Shown: positions 46,697 through 59,880, numbered from the stretch's first letter. The stretch is DNA of 64,000 bases from Microstegium vimineum (GCA_022036555.1 CM039133.1:39508718-39572717); one strand, 5' to 3'. Notes: generated by a model from the letters alone, not told the origin. Made by a program: numbers and translations.

Positions 46697-49600
46697 ACAG
46701 TCATCACAACGGCTAGACTTTCAAGATTTTTATTAAAATAATATTTGGCAGCATAATCGGTGAAAGTAGATGTACAGAAAAAAGAGAAAGGACCCCTCAC
46801 AATTAATAATTTCTGTATATTATTATAATGTTCGTAGAAAAAATTAAATAATATTATGTAAAAGAGAATAAACTAATTAAATAATGTTTTATGAGAGAAA
46901 ATAAATTAAGAGTAGTTCAAACATGACAATTAATATCAGTTGCTACCTTTTCTTGATATATATCTGGAAAAGGAAAGGGCGAGGAGAGAAGGAGATACCC
47001 CAGCCGGCCATCCGCGAGATAATATGCTCAATGCTCTCATCAGTACTCCAGAACCTTCCGTCCACTGGCGCCAAAATATCCCCCGTGGCCACGCCGTAAA
47101 TGGCCGGAGCCACCGCAGGGTAGAACCGTCCAGTGCCGCAGCGCTGTAATTGTGAGATAATAATATCTCTCGTGCGATCGTGTCTCGCCAGCCCGATCGA
47201 TCTGCCGATCTGCGCCCAGCCCAACCGAAATGTGAAAAAAATATCTCCACTGCGATCGTGTCTCGCCAGCCCGATCGATCTGCCGACCGCGGCCGCCCAG
47301 CCGAGAGTAGCCAAGCCTGGCCTCGGAATATAATAATGTTCGGCCACCGCTTTCCGTTTTGCCGGCTCGCCGTCGCTGTCTCCGTCCCACGGTGGCAGTT
47401 GTATGGTGGGCTGATATGTCACCAGATAGAACCCACGGTCCAAATCAGAGTATCTGTTTTCATCTCTACAAAGACAGTAACAGGAGAAAGGGATGAGCAT
47501 CAAACAAATTATTCAGAAAAGAATACTCGGCAAGGAGCCAGTGCTCCTCCTCCAGTATCTAAGATCATCTGAGAGCCTCTGTTTCTACTCACATTGTCGG
47601 ATCACACTAAGCTCCCCGGCCGGTTTGCATTGCGTCGCGGATCCTAAAGCATCCGCCGCGCGGGAGTCGACGTCAACCGACCATGAGAGAGGTCAGGTCA
47701 CCAGTATGCTGTCGACGTCGCGGCGGAGCCAACGCGATAGCCGAGCTCCACGCCGCGCGGTTTGAGTCGCGGATCTGTGTTCTGGACTGGTTGTATATAT
47801 AATTAAGAAAAGTAACTGTGTGGTTTTGATTTGTCGTCATTGGCCATTGTTTAAGGGATCGATTTGGGCAAAAACACTGATTCCTTGTGTCCTCCGTATG
47901 AGATATTTATTTTCAATATATACTGGTACGTTGTGATTTTTTTTTAGATTTTACTCGTACTACTACTATTGCATCGCCCACGTGACGCAAGCAAGGCGAG
48001 GTACTCGATCGGGACAGCGCACATGCATGCAAGGCGAGGTAGCCGTCGTCAGTAGCGGTGTCCGCCGGTGTCCGGATTAGTCACGTACACATGTTCATGT
48101 TCGCGCGTGTGGCCTCGATGTTGGCTAGCCTGGTACTATTATCAGAAATTATATTTCCACATAGTATATCTATTTGGTATCATAAAACTTTATAATTTTT
48201 TTATTAATCAAATTAAGATGACTTAACTCTCCAAAATTCTTAAAATGTTTTATAATTTTAAATATAAGGAGTAGAAGAAGTAAAAACACGATTGTAGGAG
48301 TACATAATCAGGATTTTCAAATTCTCCTAGTAGAGTAGAGCGTTACTAGTGTTCTGGTATTCTAAATTTAGTATAATCTTTTTCCTACTAAATGTCTCCT
48401 AGTGATGATTTTCATGTGCTATGACTATAACGACACCATTTTTGTAGCGGTATGAGCAGTGTTGTAGGGTGTGTTTGTTTCTCCGTTCTTTGCGGTGTCG
48501 GTAAAAAGAAGTGCGCAATCGCGTCAAACGCACCGCGGTGGCCGAGATTTGTTTCAACGCCAGTGTTGTGGGTGTCGAAAAAATGAAATGTGGCGGTCAA
48601 AATTTGCATTTTCCGAGCCATGGTGGGATGACCGCAGCGGTCTTAAATGACGGAAACAAAGACACTTCCAAAAATTTTGGAGAGTCAAAGCATCTCAAGT
48701 TTGACCAAACTTATATGACAATATAATAACATTTATGATGTCAACTAAGTATCATTAGATTCTTTATAAATTATATTTTCCTAGTATGTCTATTTTATAT
48801 CATAAATCTTTATAATTTTCTATATATTTTTTGGTCAAACTTAGGATGATTTCACTCTCTAAGATTCTTCGAATGCCTTATAATTTGGAATGGAGGAAGT
48901 AGTTTACATAGGAAAGTGAGAACAACAACAAATGAAAAAAAGATCTATTTTTATCTTTCTGAACTATAACTATAATATGATATTGCTCCTCAAACTCTAA
49001 AACTAGATTTTTTTTTTGAAAAAACTATTAAAATTACCTTTCTGCCTCGGGTTGTAGTGGTTTTGAAGGTGGATTTATCTCTCCTTTAGTTAAAAATAAT
49101 CACGTAAATACTTCATGAGGTTTTAAAACCATTTAAAAATGTCTCTAGCTTTAAAATTTTAAGAAACAATTGTAATGGTAGAATGGGATATGGAAAATCT
49201 AAATAAAATATTTAGAGCTTGTGAAAATATATTTAGAAGCCTTCAAAAAAAATATTTAGCTCTAGAAAAATAAAAAAAATATCCAAAAAATGTTTTAGAA
49301 TTATTTAAATTATTTTGATATTTCTATTTTCCTAGAGCTAAACCTAATTTTTGGAAGTTTTTATAGCGATATTTTATGGTCTCTAAATATTTTATTTTGG
49401 TTCATGTATTCAAAATCTATGGCTAAGATTTTCTTAAAAATTTTGGAGAGAGATTTTTATAGTTTTAATATACTTTCAAGTATTATCAGTTTTTTGACTA
49501 AAAAACAAAACTGCCTTTAAACCTTGTTAAACTTAGGCAGTATGGTAATTTGAGCTATTTTTGACAGTTTAGGGGGGGGGGGTCGGTGCCGTGTGGTAAG

Positions 49601-50079
49601 ATATCTAGTTTATAATAACTGAAGAAAACAAAAGGACTATTCTGATATTGAGGGAGTTGACATGAGTTTTTCCACAAGGAAAACTCATAACAAAAGACAG
49701 GTAAAACATGAACTGCAGCCTGAGAAAAGCCTGCTAGCAGCCCAGTAGCCAACGGGCCATAAAACACCTTAAATGCTTTAACACAGAGCAGACCCATATC
49801 GCTGTTTGAGCAGGAAGTGCCAAAATTTACCCAAACAAATCTAAGGTTCGATCAACATTCAATGTCTACTAGAAAATGTGACTGATTGGTAAGCTAAAAA
49901 CCAGTGCTCTAATAAGGCCACAGATCTTTATGAAAATCCTTAATCTATTTTTGTGCCATTTTTCTTTCTCCAAAACACGGAAGATCTACCCTATTTGTAT
50001 TAATCATGAAAAACTTAAACGATTACAATTTACAAACACCCTTTGGTGCCAAATTTGAACTTATCTCGAGATGGAAAGA
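46697..50079. other. Intergenic region without a supported gene
   Basis: Mostly AT-rich. 46960-47770 is GC-richer and gives overlapping frames on both strands; the minus frame 47503-46943 is open 186 codons but matches nothing I know. It contains two near-identical 46-bp blocks (47163-47208 and 47242-47287, core GCGATCGTGTCTCGCCAGCC). 48130-48280 and 48660-48900 look like decayed Stowaway-type MITEs (CCAAAATTCTTAAAATGTTTTATAATTT; GGAATGGAGGAAGTA). A run of ten G is at about 49572-49581. Confidence 0.45.
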
Positions 50080-50081
50080 TA

Positions 50082-50235
50082 TTCTCCCTCCATTCCAAAT
50101 TATAATATGTTTTGACTTTTTTTTTCTAAATTTATAGATTTTTCCATACATCTAAATTTATGTGATGTTTAGATACATAGAAAATACTATGAATCTAGAA
50201 ATGTGAAAACATTTTATAATTTGGCACGGAGGAAG
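50082..50235. mobile_element. Stowaway-type MITE downstream of the BPA1-like gene
   Basis: Ends TTCTCCCTCCATTCCAAATTATAA and, inverted, the copy ending TTATAATTTGGCACGGAGGAAG, flanked by TA. The interior has paired CTAAATTTATAGATTTTTCC-type arms. It lies about 150 bases beyond the stop codon of the neighbouring minus-strand gene. Confidence 0.85.
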
Positions 50236-50388
50236 TAGAATATATCGTGTCAACTTAACAGGACAAGCAGTTCCATTTCTATCTTATTTTTTGAAAAACT
50301 TTATGCATTTATTGTATATATATATATATAACTAAGTAAGAAAGCCGAAGGCAAAAAAAGCATCAGAGTAGTACTCCTGTATATAGTC

Positions 50389-52482
50389 CTACATGGCCTT
50401 ATTCGTTTGGTCACCGCGCTGAGCAGCAACTCCCTGTCCGTCGTGCACGTCCACACAGGCCGCCGCGTGCCCTTGGTCCGCTCCCGCCTCGCCGTCCGCC
50501 GCTGTGCCTTCCACCTCGGCCTTGACCACCTTCTCCATGGTCATGGTGCCGACTTCGGACGCGGCCCTGGCGACAGCGCCGACGGCGGCCGAAACCCAGG
50601 CGGCGCCGCGCGACGCGTAGGGGCTGCCAGCCACGACCTCCCCGGCGGCGGAGAAGGCGCCCCAGGCGCGCTCCGTGACCTGGAACCGTTCGTCCACGCC
50701 GCGCGCCGCGCCGCGGGCGGCGGCCGTGCCGAGGCTGAACTTGTCGCTGAGCCCCAGGCGGCGGTCCAGCGACGCCACCCGCGCCGTCGCCGTGGACAGC
50801 AGCTGCTGGTGCCGCCCGTCGAACGACTGCGCGCGCCGTAGCGCGTCCTTGCTCAGCACGAAGCCCTTGGCTAGCATTGTGCTCACCACCTCCTCCGCCT
50901 TCTTCACGGCCTCCCCCGTCGGCGTTCCCGGCGCCGGTGACCTGCTGGCTTCTTGATGGGAGTAGGCTTCCGGTGGAAGTTCGTAGTCTTCCACTGGTGC
51001 GATGTTGACAGGAACATCGCCGCACATGCTCGATCCCTGCAACCAAGAATATTCAAGATTTCATTGTTGAGGACACCAAGAAACGAGATTTACTGAAAGT
51101 TAGAGAGAAAAAAAAATGTTCAGAGATAGATCCGCAAGGTTTGCGTGATGCATACAGAGAGGAGCAGAGCCGTGTCAGCTCCATGGAACTCCTTGAAGGT
51201 GACATAAGCAACCTGAGACGTCTCTGAGTCCCTTCGCATCTCGACGTACTCGATGTCGCCGGAGAAGGAGAAGAACTCCACCATGTTCTCTGCTGTCGCT
51301 GAGAGAGGTACGTTGGTCACCTTGATAGTTCTGACCTGAAGCAGAGAGAATATCATATCATATCACACTAGATCAATGAATGAATGAGCTTTAGTTATTA
51401 GGTAATTTGTACTTGTGCAGAACCAAACACATGTTAATTACGTTGAAACACTGAATATGTTTCTCAGTTGCTGTACATTGTTTCACTGATTTCATCTTTT
51501 TGCCAAAGAAAACAGTTAATGTTTGTGGTATGGGTACGTTCCCCAGTAAGTAGACGCAACAAAAACCATTAAAATTTTCCTCCATGTAAAACATGAATGA
51601 TACTGCCCCCCAAAAAAAACACATGAACGATATGAGCAGCAATGCATGGTGGTGTGGCAATCTGGTGTACTAGTTATATTTGTGCAGGGAGATGCATAGA
51701 TCGTCTGACTCACTTCCGAGACATCGATGGTCCAATTGGGGGAAGTGCAGGACTGTGGCGATGGTGATGATGTGCAAAATTCAGCTGGAGCCACTCCTAT
51801 CCTCAAACAGCCAGGGTCCAGCCGGACCTGCATTATTAGCAGACATGCATGCCGATCATCAGCTAATCATGCACGGCTTATGCATGTTTTATCGTCATCT
51901 TCCTGATGAAACTGAAGCAAGGCACCTAGCAAAGCATCCTGGGACAGGACTAAATAACCAAGTTCAGTTCTCCATTAATTTACTATTGATTTGCCTACTT
52001 ATTAACGGTTTCTTCTTTGTGCATTGAGCAGACTGCAGACCAGTGCAAATTAAAGTCGAAAAATACAGTGATAAAGAATAGCTGAATAGGCCTCGTCAGT
52101 CAGGTGCGTCCCAAGCTAAATCTCATGGATCCGATCTTAGCTAAAAACATATATACCCGCTTTGGCCTTTGTTTCCGGCAATCGATTTCACTGATGCATT
52201 AGTGTCTGCTTTCCGATTCTGAATATATCTCATGTGTGCTTTCAGTGCATTTATTCCATATTCCCATAAACATCTCGTTTATTCAGGAAGGGGGAAATAA
52301 AGTGGTGCATGCATGCATGATGGATGACCAACGTGATAATGAACAACGTCGACAAAATGCAAGTGCAGATCAATGAAAGAATCGACCGAGAGAAAAATTT
52401 GGGGAAACAAAGAACAGGCCGTATAGAGAGAACAACTGAATATATGTTGCAGGAGTACTCCAGTGCGATCACTCACCGCCAT
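50389..52482 (-). CDS. BPA1: BPA1-like RRM protein (binding partner of ACD11)
   Basis: RNA-recognition-motif protein related to Arabidopsis BPA1, a partner of the sphingolipid transfer/cell-death regulator ACD11. Three coding exons with GT/AG junctions: 52482-52477 (only Met-Ala), 51335-51156, 51036-50389, giving 277 residues. The RRM is at residues ~4-78: VRTIKVTNVPLSATAENMVE holds RNP2-like residues and VAYVTFKEF is the degenerate RNP1; SFSGDIEYVEM is typical of this family. The rest is an alanine-rich helical region (AVKKAEEVVSTMLAKGFVLS, KDALRRAQSFD, SDKFSLGTAAARGAARGVDE), also characteristic. The start was chosen because ATG GCG followed by GTGAGT joins the second exon in frame. No frame breaks, unlike nearby FKF1. 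The very short first coding exon sits after a long 5' intron (1,141 bp), an arrangement often linked to intron-boosted expression. Confidence 0.88.
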
Positions 52483-53185
52483 GAACAGTAGTAGTGGTGG
52501 ATCAATCAATCTGCGGTGACACGGGCAGGGAGACGAGTGCCGCGCGCTCCTGTCCAGTGTTCGGTTGCTCACCGGCGTGTTCGTGTGGGAGGGAGAGAGA
52601 AATAGCGAATGAGACACTGGGTGGAGCAGCGGCAACTTCGGTCAAGTCCAGAACCGCTTCTAACTGGCAAAGCAGTGAGCAGCACTTGTACACACAACTC
52701 CTCCATGCGGATCGTACGTATGGAACCTTGGCTCGGCCCAACTGTTTCGGGGCTCGGGCCCATTAACACTTTAACACAAACGGAGGCCGACCATGGCCCA
52801 TACAGAAAGCAAACAAACAACTTTAGGTTTTTTCTGACTCATTTCCCTGTCTAGGAAAAAAAAAAGATTCGTCGCATTACCCCAGTACAGTATCCCGCTA
52901 TCGTTCGGCCCATTTCACCTGTGTAGTATTTTTTGTTTTCATTTCTGTTTTTTTAAGACTTTTCATAAGTCCGATTACCCGAACTTGTTTCAGCACGCCT
53001 ATTATTCTTTGGGTCGATCCATGGGCATGTGTGGGATGAAATGGACGGGGGATCGTTTTCGCTGTGTTTGTTAGCGGTGAGTAGATTTCACGACCTTCGA
53101 AGCCATATTTGATGAGGGCGGGTGTTCGTTCTTGGCTGTCTTTACATATTATATTTATTATATTACCGTTTATGATAACCGTTAA
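52483..53185. other. Upstream region of the BPA1-like gene
   Basis: Contains the presumed 5' leader and promoter of the minus-strand gene. GGGCCCATT-type promoter motifs occur (about 52757-52765 and near 52732). No gene recognised beyond it. Confidence 0.4.
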
Positions 53186-53303
53186 GGGCCTGTTTGGAAC
53201 GCAGAAATTTCATAGGAATTACGCAGGAATTTCATAGGAATCAGTTCATTTTCACAGGAAAAAGTACAGGAATAGGAAAAAATCCTCCGTTCCAAACAGG
53301 CCC
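53186..53303. mobile_element. 118-bp MITE with GGGCCTGTTTGGAACG terminal repeats
   Basis: The first 16 bases GGGCCTGTTTGGAACG are perfectly inverted at the right end (CGTTCCAAACAGGCCC, 53288-53303). The interior is repetitive, with ATTTCATAGGAATTACGCAGG and its variant. Flanks are TTAA and TATC, so the target duplication is unclear and the superfamily open (Tourist- or hAT-like). Confidence 0.85.
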
Positions 53304-53339
53304 TATCTATTGTCAACAATAGTATGTTGTTCAATAAAA

Positions 53340-55453
53340 AGTAGTCGTTGGGGATTCTGTCAGACCGGTTGCGAACACATGGTGGATAAGTACTTATGTA
53401 GTTCAGTTTTGTGATGAGTGATTGTCCAACACTTGAGCGGTTTAGTATGAGTGGCTTGATTCTAACCGTTTTACGAAAGCAAATGTGTGCCTGTCCATCG
53501 GCTTGTGGTGTGCAGGTGCTATGCCTAGTGATAGTGGTCAAGGGCGTGGAGAAGGTCGAGTAGAGGCTTGTCGTGCCGATGGACTGAGAGCGGTGAAGGG
53601 CGGAAGCAAGGCTCGGACTGAGGGACCATGGGCGCCGGAGAACTAGCTGTGTGGCTAGTACTTGGCACCGGCGAGTGCGAGAAGACATGGAGGTAGACCG
53701 AGTCGACCGAGTCAAGACGGTGGACGCGCGAGTCGAGCGGAGGCTCAGGGGACTCGGAGTCCGACCGGACGAGGACAAGGTGGCTCAAGTCGAGCAGTTT
53801 GGTGGTTTGGGCCTGAAAACCATCCGAGGACGGTTTCCGAGTTTGGGCCTCAAAACTCGGGGTTCGATAGTTGAACCCAAAGCTACCGGTGGCAGATTTC
53901 CTGGGTTTGGGCCTCAAAACCTAGGCGGAGTTTCCGAGGAAGCAGGGATGGCACGTGGCGGAATCCTGGAGGTTGCGTCGAGGCGACGGCAACTCATGGC
54001 AGGAAGCGGGGCCGTCCATTCAAATCGAGGAAGATATTTTTCGGAGCTTGGACTGCAATGCTTAGGCTAGGTAGTTCACTCATATATCTAGGGGGTCTTT
54101 GGGAAATAGCCTAAGCCCTGTTAAATAGGGGATGAAGGGGTATCTTCATTCTATCTCTCGCATTACTCTCTCTCCCACCTATTCCTAGGTTTTCCCTTCC
54201 CTAGCTTCTTCTTACTTGAGATCCACCGTGTCACCGGTGTAAGAACTTGTGATTGTTGCGAGGAATCGGAGGCCGTAACCTCCGTGAGCCATGGTGGCTT
54301 CGCTTTCGTGATCGTGTCCCCGTTTTGCTTGTATTCTTTCCGTTTTGCATTTGCTCTCTCTTTTTTCCGAGATGTTTTCTCTTTGTTGAGAGTAGCTTTG
54401 CAAAATCCGTTTGAACCAAGTTATGCGTACTTGTGAGGACCATCTTTGCACCGAAGGATTTCTCCTCAAACCTCATGAGCGCGTAGATCGGGCGATTTCT
54501 TTGTGGCGTTCTTCGTTCTTCTCCTTCTCCCCCAAATACGAGTGTTCCCGTTTATCCTCTCCAAATTGAACGATGATTTCTTTGGGATAGCTCCCCAACT
54601 GTACAAGGATCATGACTACAAAGTTTGGTTGCAGTTGGAGTTCATTTGGTTGAGTTTTGGGAAGATTTGGCGGAGAAAAATCGGTTTTCGCGGGTTTTCT
54701 GTGCGCTGTTCGTGAGCTCCGGACTACCCGTCGGACCACCTTGGACAAGGCTCCGGACCATACGCGAGTGGTCCTGTGGTCTGGCCGAAAGTGTCCAGAG
54801 CAGTCCCTAGCTCCGGACCACGCTCCGGACTAGTCCGTTGGTACCATCGGACTACTAGTCCGGAGGTCTAGAGCTCACTGTGTTACTGTTTTTGTGAAGA
54901 AACAGCATCGGACCACCCTCCGGACCATAGCACCAGACCAAAGCGAGTGGTCCGGTGGTACAGCCGAAAAACAACAGTAAAGCACCTACCTCCGGACCTC
55001 ACCGTCGGACCTCACCACCGGACCAAGGCGAGTGGTCCTGTGGTCACTGTTGTTTGCTGTTTTGGCCGTTTCTCTCTCGTCCGGACTCTGAATCAAGTTC
55101 CGTTTGTTGCGTTGGATTAGTATTCACGTAAGGAACCTAATTAGGTACTTTTGAGACCAGTTCTCATAAGTATTTTTGGGTGTGCTCTTGCCTCTTCTCT
55201 TTAGGGGTTGAGAGTACCGCTCTCGGTGTATCGGTTTCGAGTTCGTGGCTTTGATCGTTCTCCATCTTCTCCGACCGCCCTGCTGCACCTTTAGGGATCT
55301 TCCTAAGGTGTCCACCTACTTGTTAGGTCATGTGTGAGTTGGTTCTTCCGAGGTCAAGTCTTGGGTGTGATTTTGGGACAAGGGCCAAGTCTTTGAGTTG
55401 AATTTTATTTGGCTCCCATTCACCCCCCTCTGGTCGTCGTTCTCGGTCCTTCA
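53340..55453 (+). repeat. 5' LTR of the SIRE-type copia element (left edge unresolved)
   Basis: The right edge is firm: CCTTCA ends at 55453 and the primer site begins two bases later. The LTR contains three GTTTGGGCCT(C/G)AAAAC repeats (53806-53925), a TATA-like TTAAATAGGGG (about 54121) and, downstream of it, an array of CTCCGGAC/CATCGGACCA units (54715-55090). The left edge should begin TGAAG as in the 3' copy at 63100, but I cannot place it; a start anywhere between about 53304 and 53450 is possible. Confidence 0.65.
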
Positions 55454-55455
55454 AT

Positions 55456-55467
55456 TGGTATCAAAGC
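55456..55467 (+). other. Primer binding site of the copia element
   Basis: TGGTATCAAAGC lies two bases after the LTR end, complementary to the initiator Met-tRNA 3' end with one change (usual form TGGTATCAGAGC). It sets the plus orientation. Confidence 0.88.
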
Positions 55468-55516
55468 TGGTTAAAGATCAATTCACCTTACACGGTTCTT
55501 GATCCGCGAAGGCGAC

Positions 55517-57978
55517 ATGGAGAGAGGTGCTCGCAAACCTCCGTTCTTCGATGGAACAAACTTCGCCTATTGGAAGGTGCGCATGTCTGCTTACCTCCAA
55601 GGGCTTGATACGAAGTATTGGGAGATTTGTGAGAGTGCTGACTACGTGGTTCTTGGTGCTCGGATTAATGAGCTGCAAATCACGCAACATGCGTCAAATG
55701 CAAGAGCCCGTAGTATCCTCTTCTCGAGTTTGTCTCTTCCTGAGTTTGAGAGAGTTTCAAGTCTCACTACGGCACGGGAGATCTGGCAAACACTTGTGCG
55801 ATATCATGAGGGTAACACTCAGATCAAGTCCAGACTCTTCGACATGTACCGTAGAGAGTACGAGAACTTTTCTTAGTTGACCGACGAATCTGTTGACGGG
55901 ATGTTCACTCGCTTCCAATCTATCGTCAACAAGATGCGTGCTAATCGAGCCAACTTGCCTTATGATGATCATGTGATGGCTATCAAGCTTTTGCATGCTC
56001 TTGATCGGAAGGTGTGGGAGATAAAGGTGGTCTCATTCAGGAGTCACCGGGCTATGATGCCCTGACCGTGGACGAGCTGTTCAGCAAGCTCAAGTCCTCG
56101 GAGATTGACTACCAGACCCGGGCCAAGCTTGAAAACCCGTCGAAACCATCTATGGCGTTGGTTTCTGGCCTCGGCGGTATGTCTTCTTCCTCCTCTGACC
56201 CTTCACACTCTTTGTTTGCTTTGTCTTTGATTTCTGTGAAAGAGGATCAAGTGGAGGCTCTTGGAGATGATGAGCTGGCTTTGGTCATCACCAAGTTCTC
56301 ACGGTTTCACAACAACCATTTGAACCGTAGGCGTGGTGGCTCAGCCAAGGGGTGCTACCGTTGCGGTGATGAGGATCACTTCATCGCAAACTGCCCCAAG
56401 AAAGCTGCGGGCGACTTCACCAAGCGCAAGGACAAGCGCGAGCACCACTTCGAGGACAAGCACAAGCCCAAGGGTGAATACCACCAAAGGTCCTCCAAGA
56501 AGATGATCGACAAGGTGAAGGCCAAGCACCGAGCCTTCCTCGCCTCCCTCAGCGACATCGATGCCTCCTCCGACGGAGGTGCTTCTTCGAGCGACGATGA
56601 GTCCAAGGGAAAGGTTGAGGACAAGCTCAACGACCTATGTTTCTACGCCGACGCCAAGCATGGTGGCTTTTGCACCATGGAGATTGAAGAAGGCAAGGTC
56701 GGCAAGCGCAAGGAAGGCCCCGACTACGACTACGACTCCGACACACCCGAGGTACCACCCACCATCGAGTCCCTCTCTCTCGAGATTGAGTCTTTGAACG
56801 ACACCTTGATGAGTCAAGATGCTTTTCTCAAGTGTGCCGCGTGCGAGAGAAACGATTTCAAGGCTAAGTATCTTAGCACGCTGCATGAACTAGAGTTTGC
56901 TAAGGTGTCAGTGGTGGTTACCGAGGAGGTAGAGTGTGATGCTTCTGCCATCCACATGTCTAGTCTTGTCACACTCCAGGACAAGTATGGCACTCTACTT
57001 GAGGAGGTCAGTGAGTTGAAGGCTAGGCCTAGCTTACTTGGTGCGTGCAAGTCTTGCTTAGTCTTGTGTTCTGAGCTGGCACAGAGAGATGCTAGGATTG
57101 CTGTGCTAGAGAAGGTCAGCTCAGATAGCACTAGAGAGTCGGATCGCTTTGAGGCTTTGGAGCTTGAGATCGCGTCGTGCAGACATGACAAGATGCGTAC
57201 CGAGGAAGAAAACACATACCTTCGGTCCATCTTGAGCTGGGTGTCTTGTCGAGAGCCGCAGTTGGGGATGATGCTTAGCCAATGCAAAAGGGCTGGCAGC
57301 ACGAGAGTAGGCTTTGCTATAGGTGGGAAGGACGATAGCTTGTTTGGTAAGATCGGTGAGTGCAGTGGTTTGAGTATGAGTGAGAAACCCACCACACCTC
57401 CCAATTTTACCAAGATCACCCCACCTAAGCCTACCAATCCCTCCGAGTTTCCTGTGAGAGATGGTGTGTTTGAAGAGCCACCCAAAACCACTCCACAGAA
57501 GCAAGTGTGGATTGCCAAACCGAACCATCTTCGCAACCCACTTGACACACTGCCAGACATCTCTAGTGACCCCCTTCCTAAGAAAGCTAGAGCCACCCAA
57601 CCCAACAAGAGAGTTCCTACCAAGAGTGTGGTGAGGTACCATTGTGAGTATTGTGAGCGGGATGGGCACTTGGCTGAGTTTTGCTTTAGGAGGAAGAGAG
57701 ATAATCGGAGGCAGTTTGAGTTGAACAACCGGGACATGTACCACCCACGAGTTGGGGTGCATGAACCGGAAGTTCAGAGGCGCACTACTAGGCCTAGAGG
57801 TACAATGCCTCAAGGTGCTAGGCCTCAGGAGGCGAGACCACGTGGTGGTCGTGCCCGGCGGGGTACCGGTCGTGACCCATACGACTACGGGCCTCGTGGC
57901 GGTGGCTTTACTCCACCCTTCTTTAGCGGACCACGTTTTCCCCATCGTGGTGATCGCTATCCTCCCATGGGACAGTAG
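55517..57978 (+). pseudogene. SIRE-type gag (inactivated)
   Basis: The frame opens MERGARKPPFFDGTNFAYWK, the UBN2-type copia gag start, with EIWQTLVRYHEGNTQIK. A TAG at 55874-55876 follows ENFS, and a one-base shift near 56025-56036 moves the frame, after which 57978 is reached without a stop. Two zinc knuckles are visible: CYRCGDEDHFIANC (about 56355-56397) and CEYCERDGHLAEFC (about 57642-57684). Between them lie a lysine-rich segment and a long coiled-coil-like acidic region, as in SIRE/Maximus gag proteins, which are much larger than ordinary copia gag. Further stops follow at 57976 and 58039. Confidence 0.88.
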
Positions 57979-58082
57979 ATGTTTGGTTTTTCTCCTAACC
58001 CATTCTTTGGGCAAGTGGGACAACACTGGTATCCTTCATAGTTTACTAACCCCAGTGTTGGTCCGTTTGCTCACCCTATGTC

Positions 58083-59599
58083 TTTTTATTGATGTAGTAA
58101 GGAGGACTGGAGGAGACTTGGCTTGTGTATTCCGGATGCTCATGCCATATGACCGGAAGTGCCAAGTGGTTCTCCATCCTCGACCCCGTGCACCACACCG
58201 AGTATATCACATTCGGGGATAAGAGTAAAGGTAAGGTTGTCTCCCGAGGGTCGATTCGAGTGAATTCTTCTTTTGTCCTCAAGGATGTTGCTTTGGTTGC
58301 GAATTTGCATTTTAACCTTCTTTCGGTTTTGCAACTCCTTGATGACGGTTTTGAAGTGAGTTTCAAGCCTAATCTCTCTCGGATTTTGGACCCTCGTGGT
58401 GAGCTTGTTTGCCGGATTTTACCCGTCGGGAAGGTTTTTCGTGCGGATTTTTCTATCTCTTCTGGACCTTCTCGTTGTCTTCTTGCCGGTTCTTCTTCCG
58501 AGCTTTGGAAGTGGCATAGGAGATTGGGACATTTGAGTTTTGACTTGCTTGCAAGGCTTAGCTCAATGGACCTTATCCAAGGATTGCCAAAGCTAAAGTT
58601 CGAGAAGGATTTGGTTTGCCATCCTTGCAGGCATGGCAAGATGGTTGCCGCTTCCCATCTTCCTGTGACTGAGATCATGACCACTCGACCTGGCGAGCTC
58701 TTAGACATGGACACAATTGGTCCAGCTCGGGTCAGGTCGGAAGGAGGTAAGTGGTATGTGGTTGTAGTCGTTGATGACTACTCTAGATACTCATGGGTGT
58801 TCTTTTTGGAGAGTAAGGATGAGGCTTTTCCACTTGTTCGAGATCTGATTTTGAGATTGCAAAATGAGCTACCTAAGAATGCCATGAGAGCTATCCGCAG
58901 TGACAATGGAACAGAATTCAAGAATGCTTACTTTGCAACTCTTTGCTCTTATTTGGGTCTCGATCACCAGTTTCGTCACCTCACACTCCCCAGCAGAACG
59001 GTGTTGTTGAGCGCAAGAATTGGACCCTTGTTGAGATGGCCAGGACGATGCTCGATGAGCATAGGACTCCTAGGCGGTATTGGGCCGAAGCACTCAGTTC
59101 TGCTTGCTATGTTTCCAATCGCATTTTTCTCCGAGCTTTCATGAAAAAGACCTCTTATGAGCTGCGATTTGGGAGACCACCCAAGGTAAGTCACTTACGT
59201 GTGTTTGGGTGCAGGTGCTTCATCCTCAAAAAGGGCAGTAAGTTGGATAAATTTGAATCACGGTCTTCTGACGGTATCTTTCTTGATTATTCTACTCACT
59301 CTCGTGCTTATCGTGCACTTAACCTAGAAACTAACCGAGTGATGGAGACTTGTGAGATTACATTCGATGAAACTATGCCCTATGTTTCCACTGCTTTTGA
59401 GCTTGCAGGTGATGATGAGGTGAACACTAGCATTTTTGTGGAGGAGGAGCAGGATGATGCCGATTGGGGTGATCCCGAGCCAACTCCACTGGCTGCCCCC
59501 ATCAACCCTAAGACGTCCACTTCAGCTCTTAGGTTGTGGATTTGGACTGGATTGATAGAGGTTTCTCACCCCTTCTCAGTTACTTGGTTACTAGTGTGA
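58083..59599 (+). pseudogene. SIRE-type protease and integrase, truncated before reverse transcriptase
   Basis: The protease motif is YSGCSCHMTG where DSGCSRHMTG is expected, so the catalytic Asp is Tyr here (58125-58127). Next come the GAG pre-integrase zinc motif (WHRRLGHLSFDLL, CHPCRHGK) and the integrase core (DTIGPARV...VVVDDYSRYSW, IRSDNGTEFKN). A frameshift near 58960-58985 interrupts the core, and the frame resumes with SPHTPQQNGVVERKNWTLVEMARTML. The frame then runs to the GFP-like cap region (LRVFGCRCFILKKGSKLDKFESR). Around 59520-59535 the homology ends and sequence normally found after RNase H appears to follow. No reverse transcriptase (YVDDI-type) or RNase H motif exists in the window, so about 2.5 kb of pol is missing. 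Confidence 0.88.
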
Positions 59600-59880
59600 G
59601 GTATGATACCTGGACAGATCGATTCCACTCTTATCTATTTCATGCTTTTATAGTCATACTCTTCTCTAGATATGTGCTTATATGTTATGTACTTCATCTA
59701 TCTATCGAACAGGGGTCAGTGTCAGTGTGACAGTTGGTCAGTGATAGTGAACTCGGGGCAAAGCCCGCGAGTAAGGAACGAGGCAAAGCCACGAGAGTGA
59801 CAGTCTAGGGATTTCAGAGCCACTCTTGCTTGTGTGTGGGATTGTCAGAGGGTTGTTGACAGTGTTTGATCATTGCAAGA

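Noticed and set aside
56341..57737. Long minus-strand frames opposite the copia gag
   Set aside because: Shadow of the gag frame; no start context or domain.
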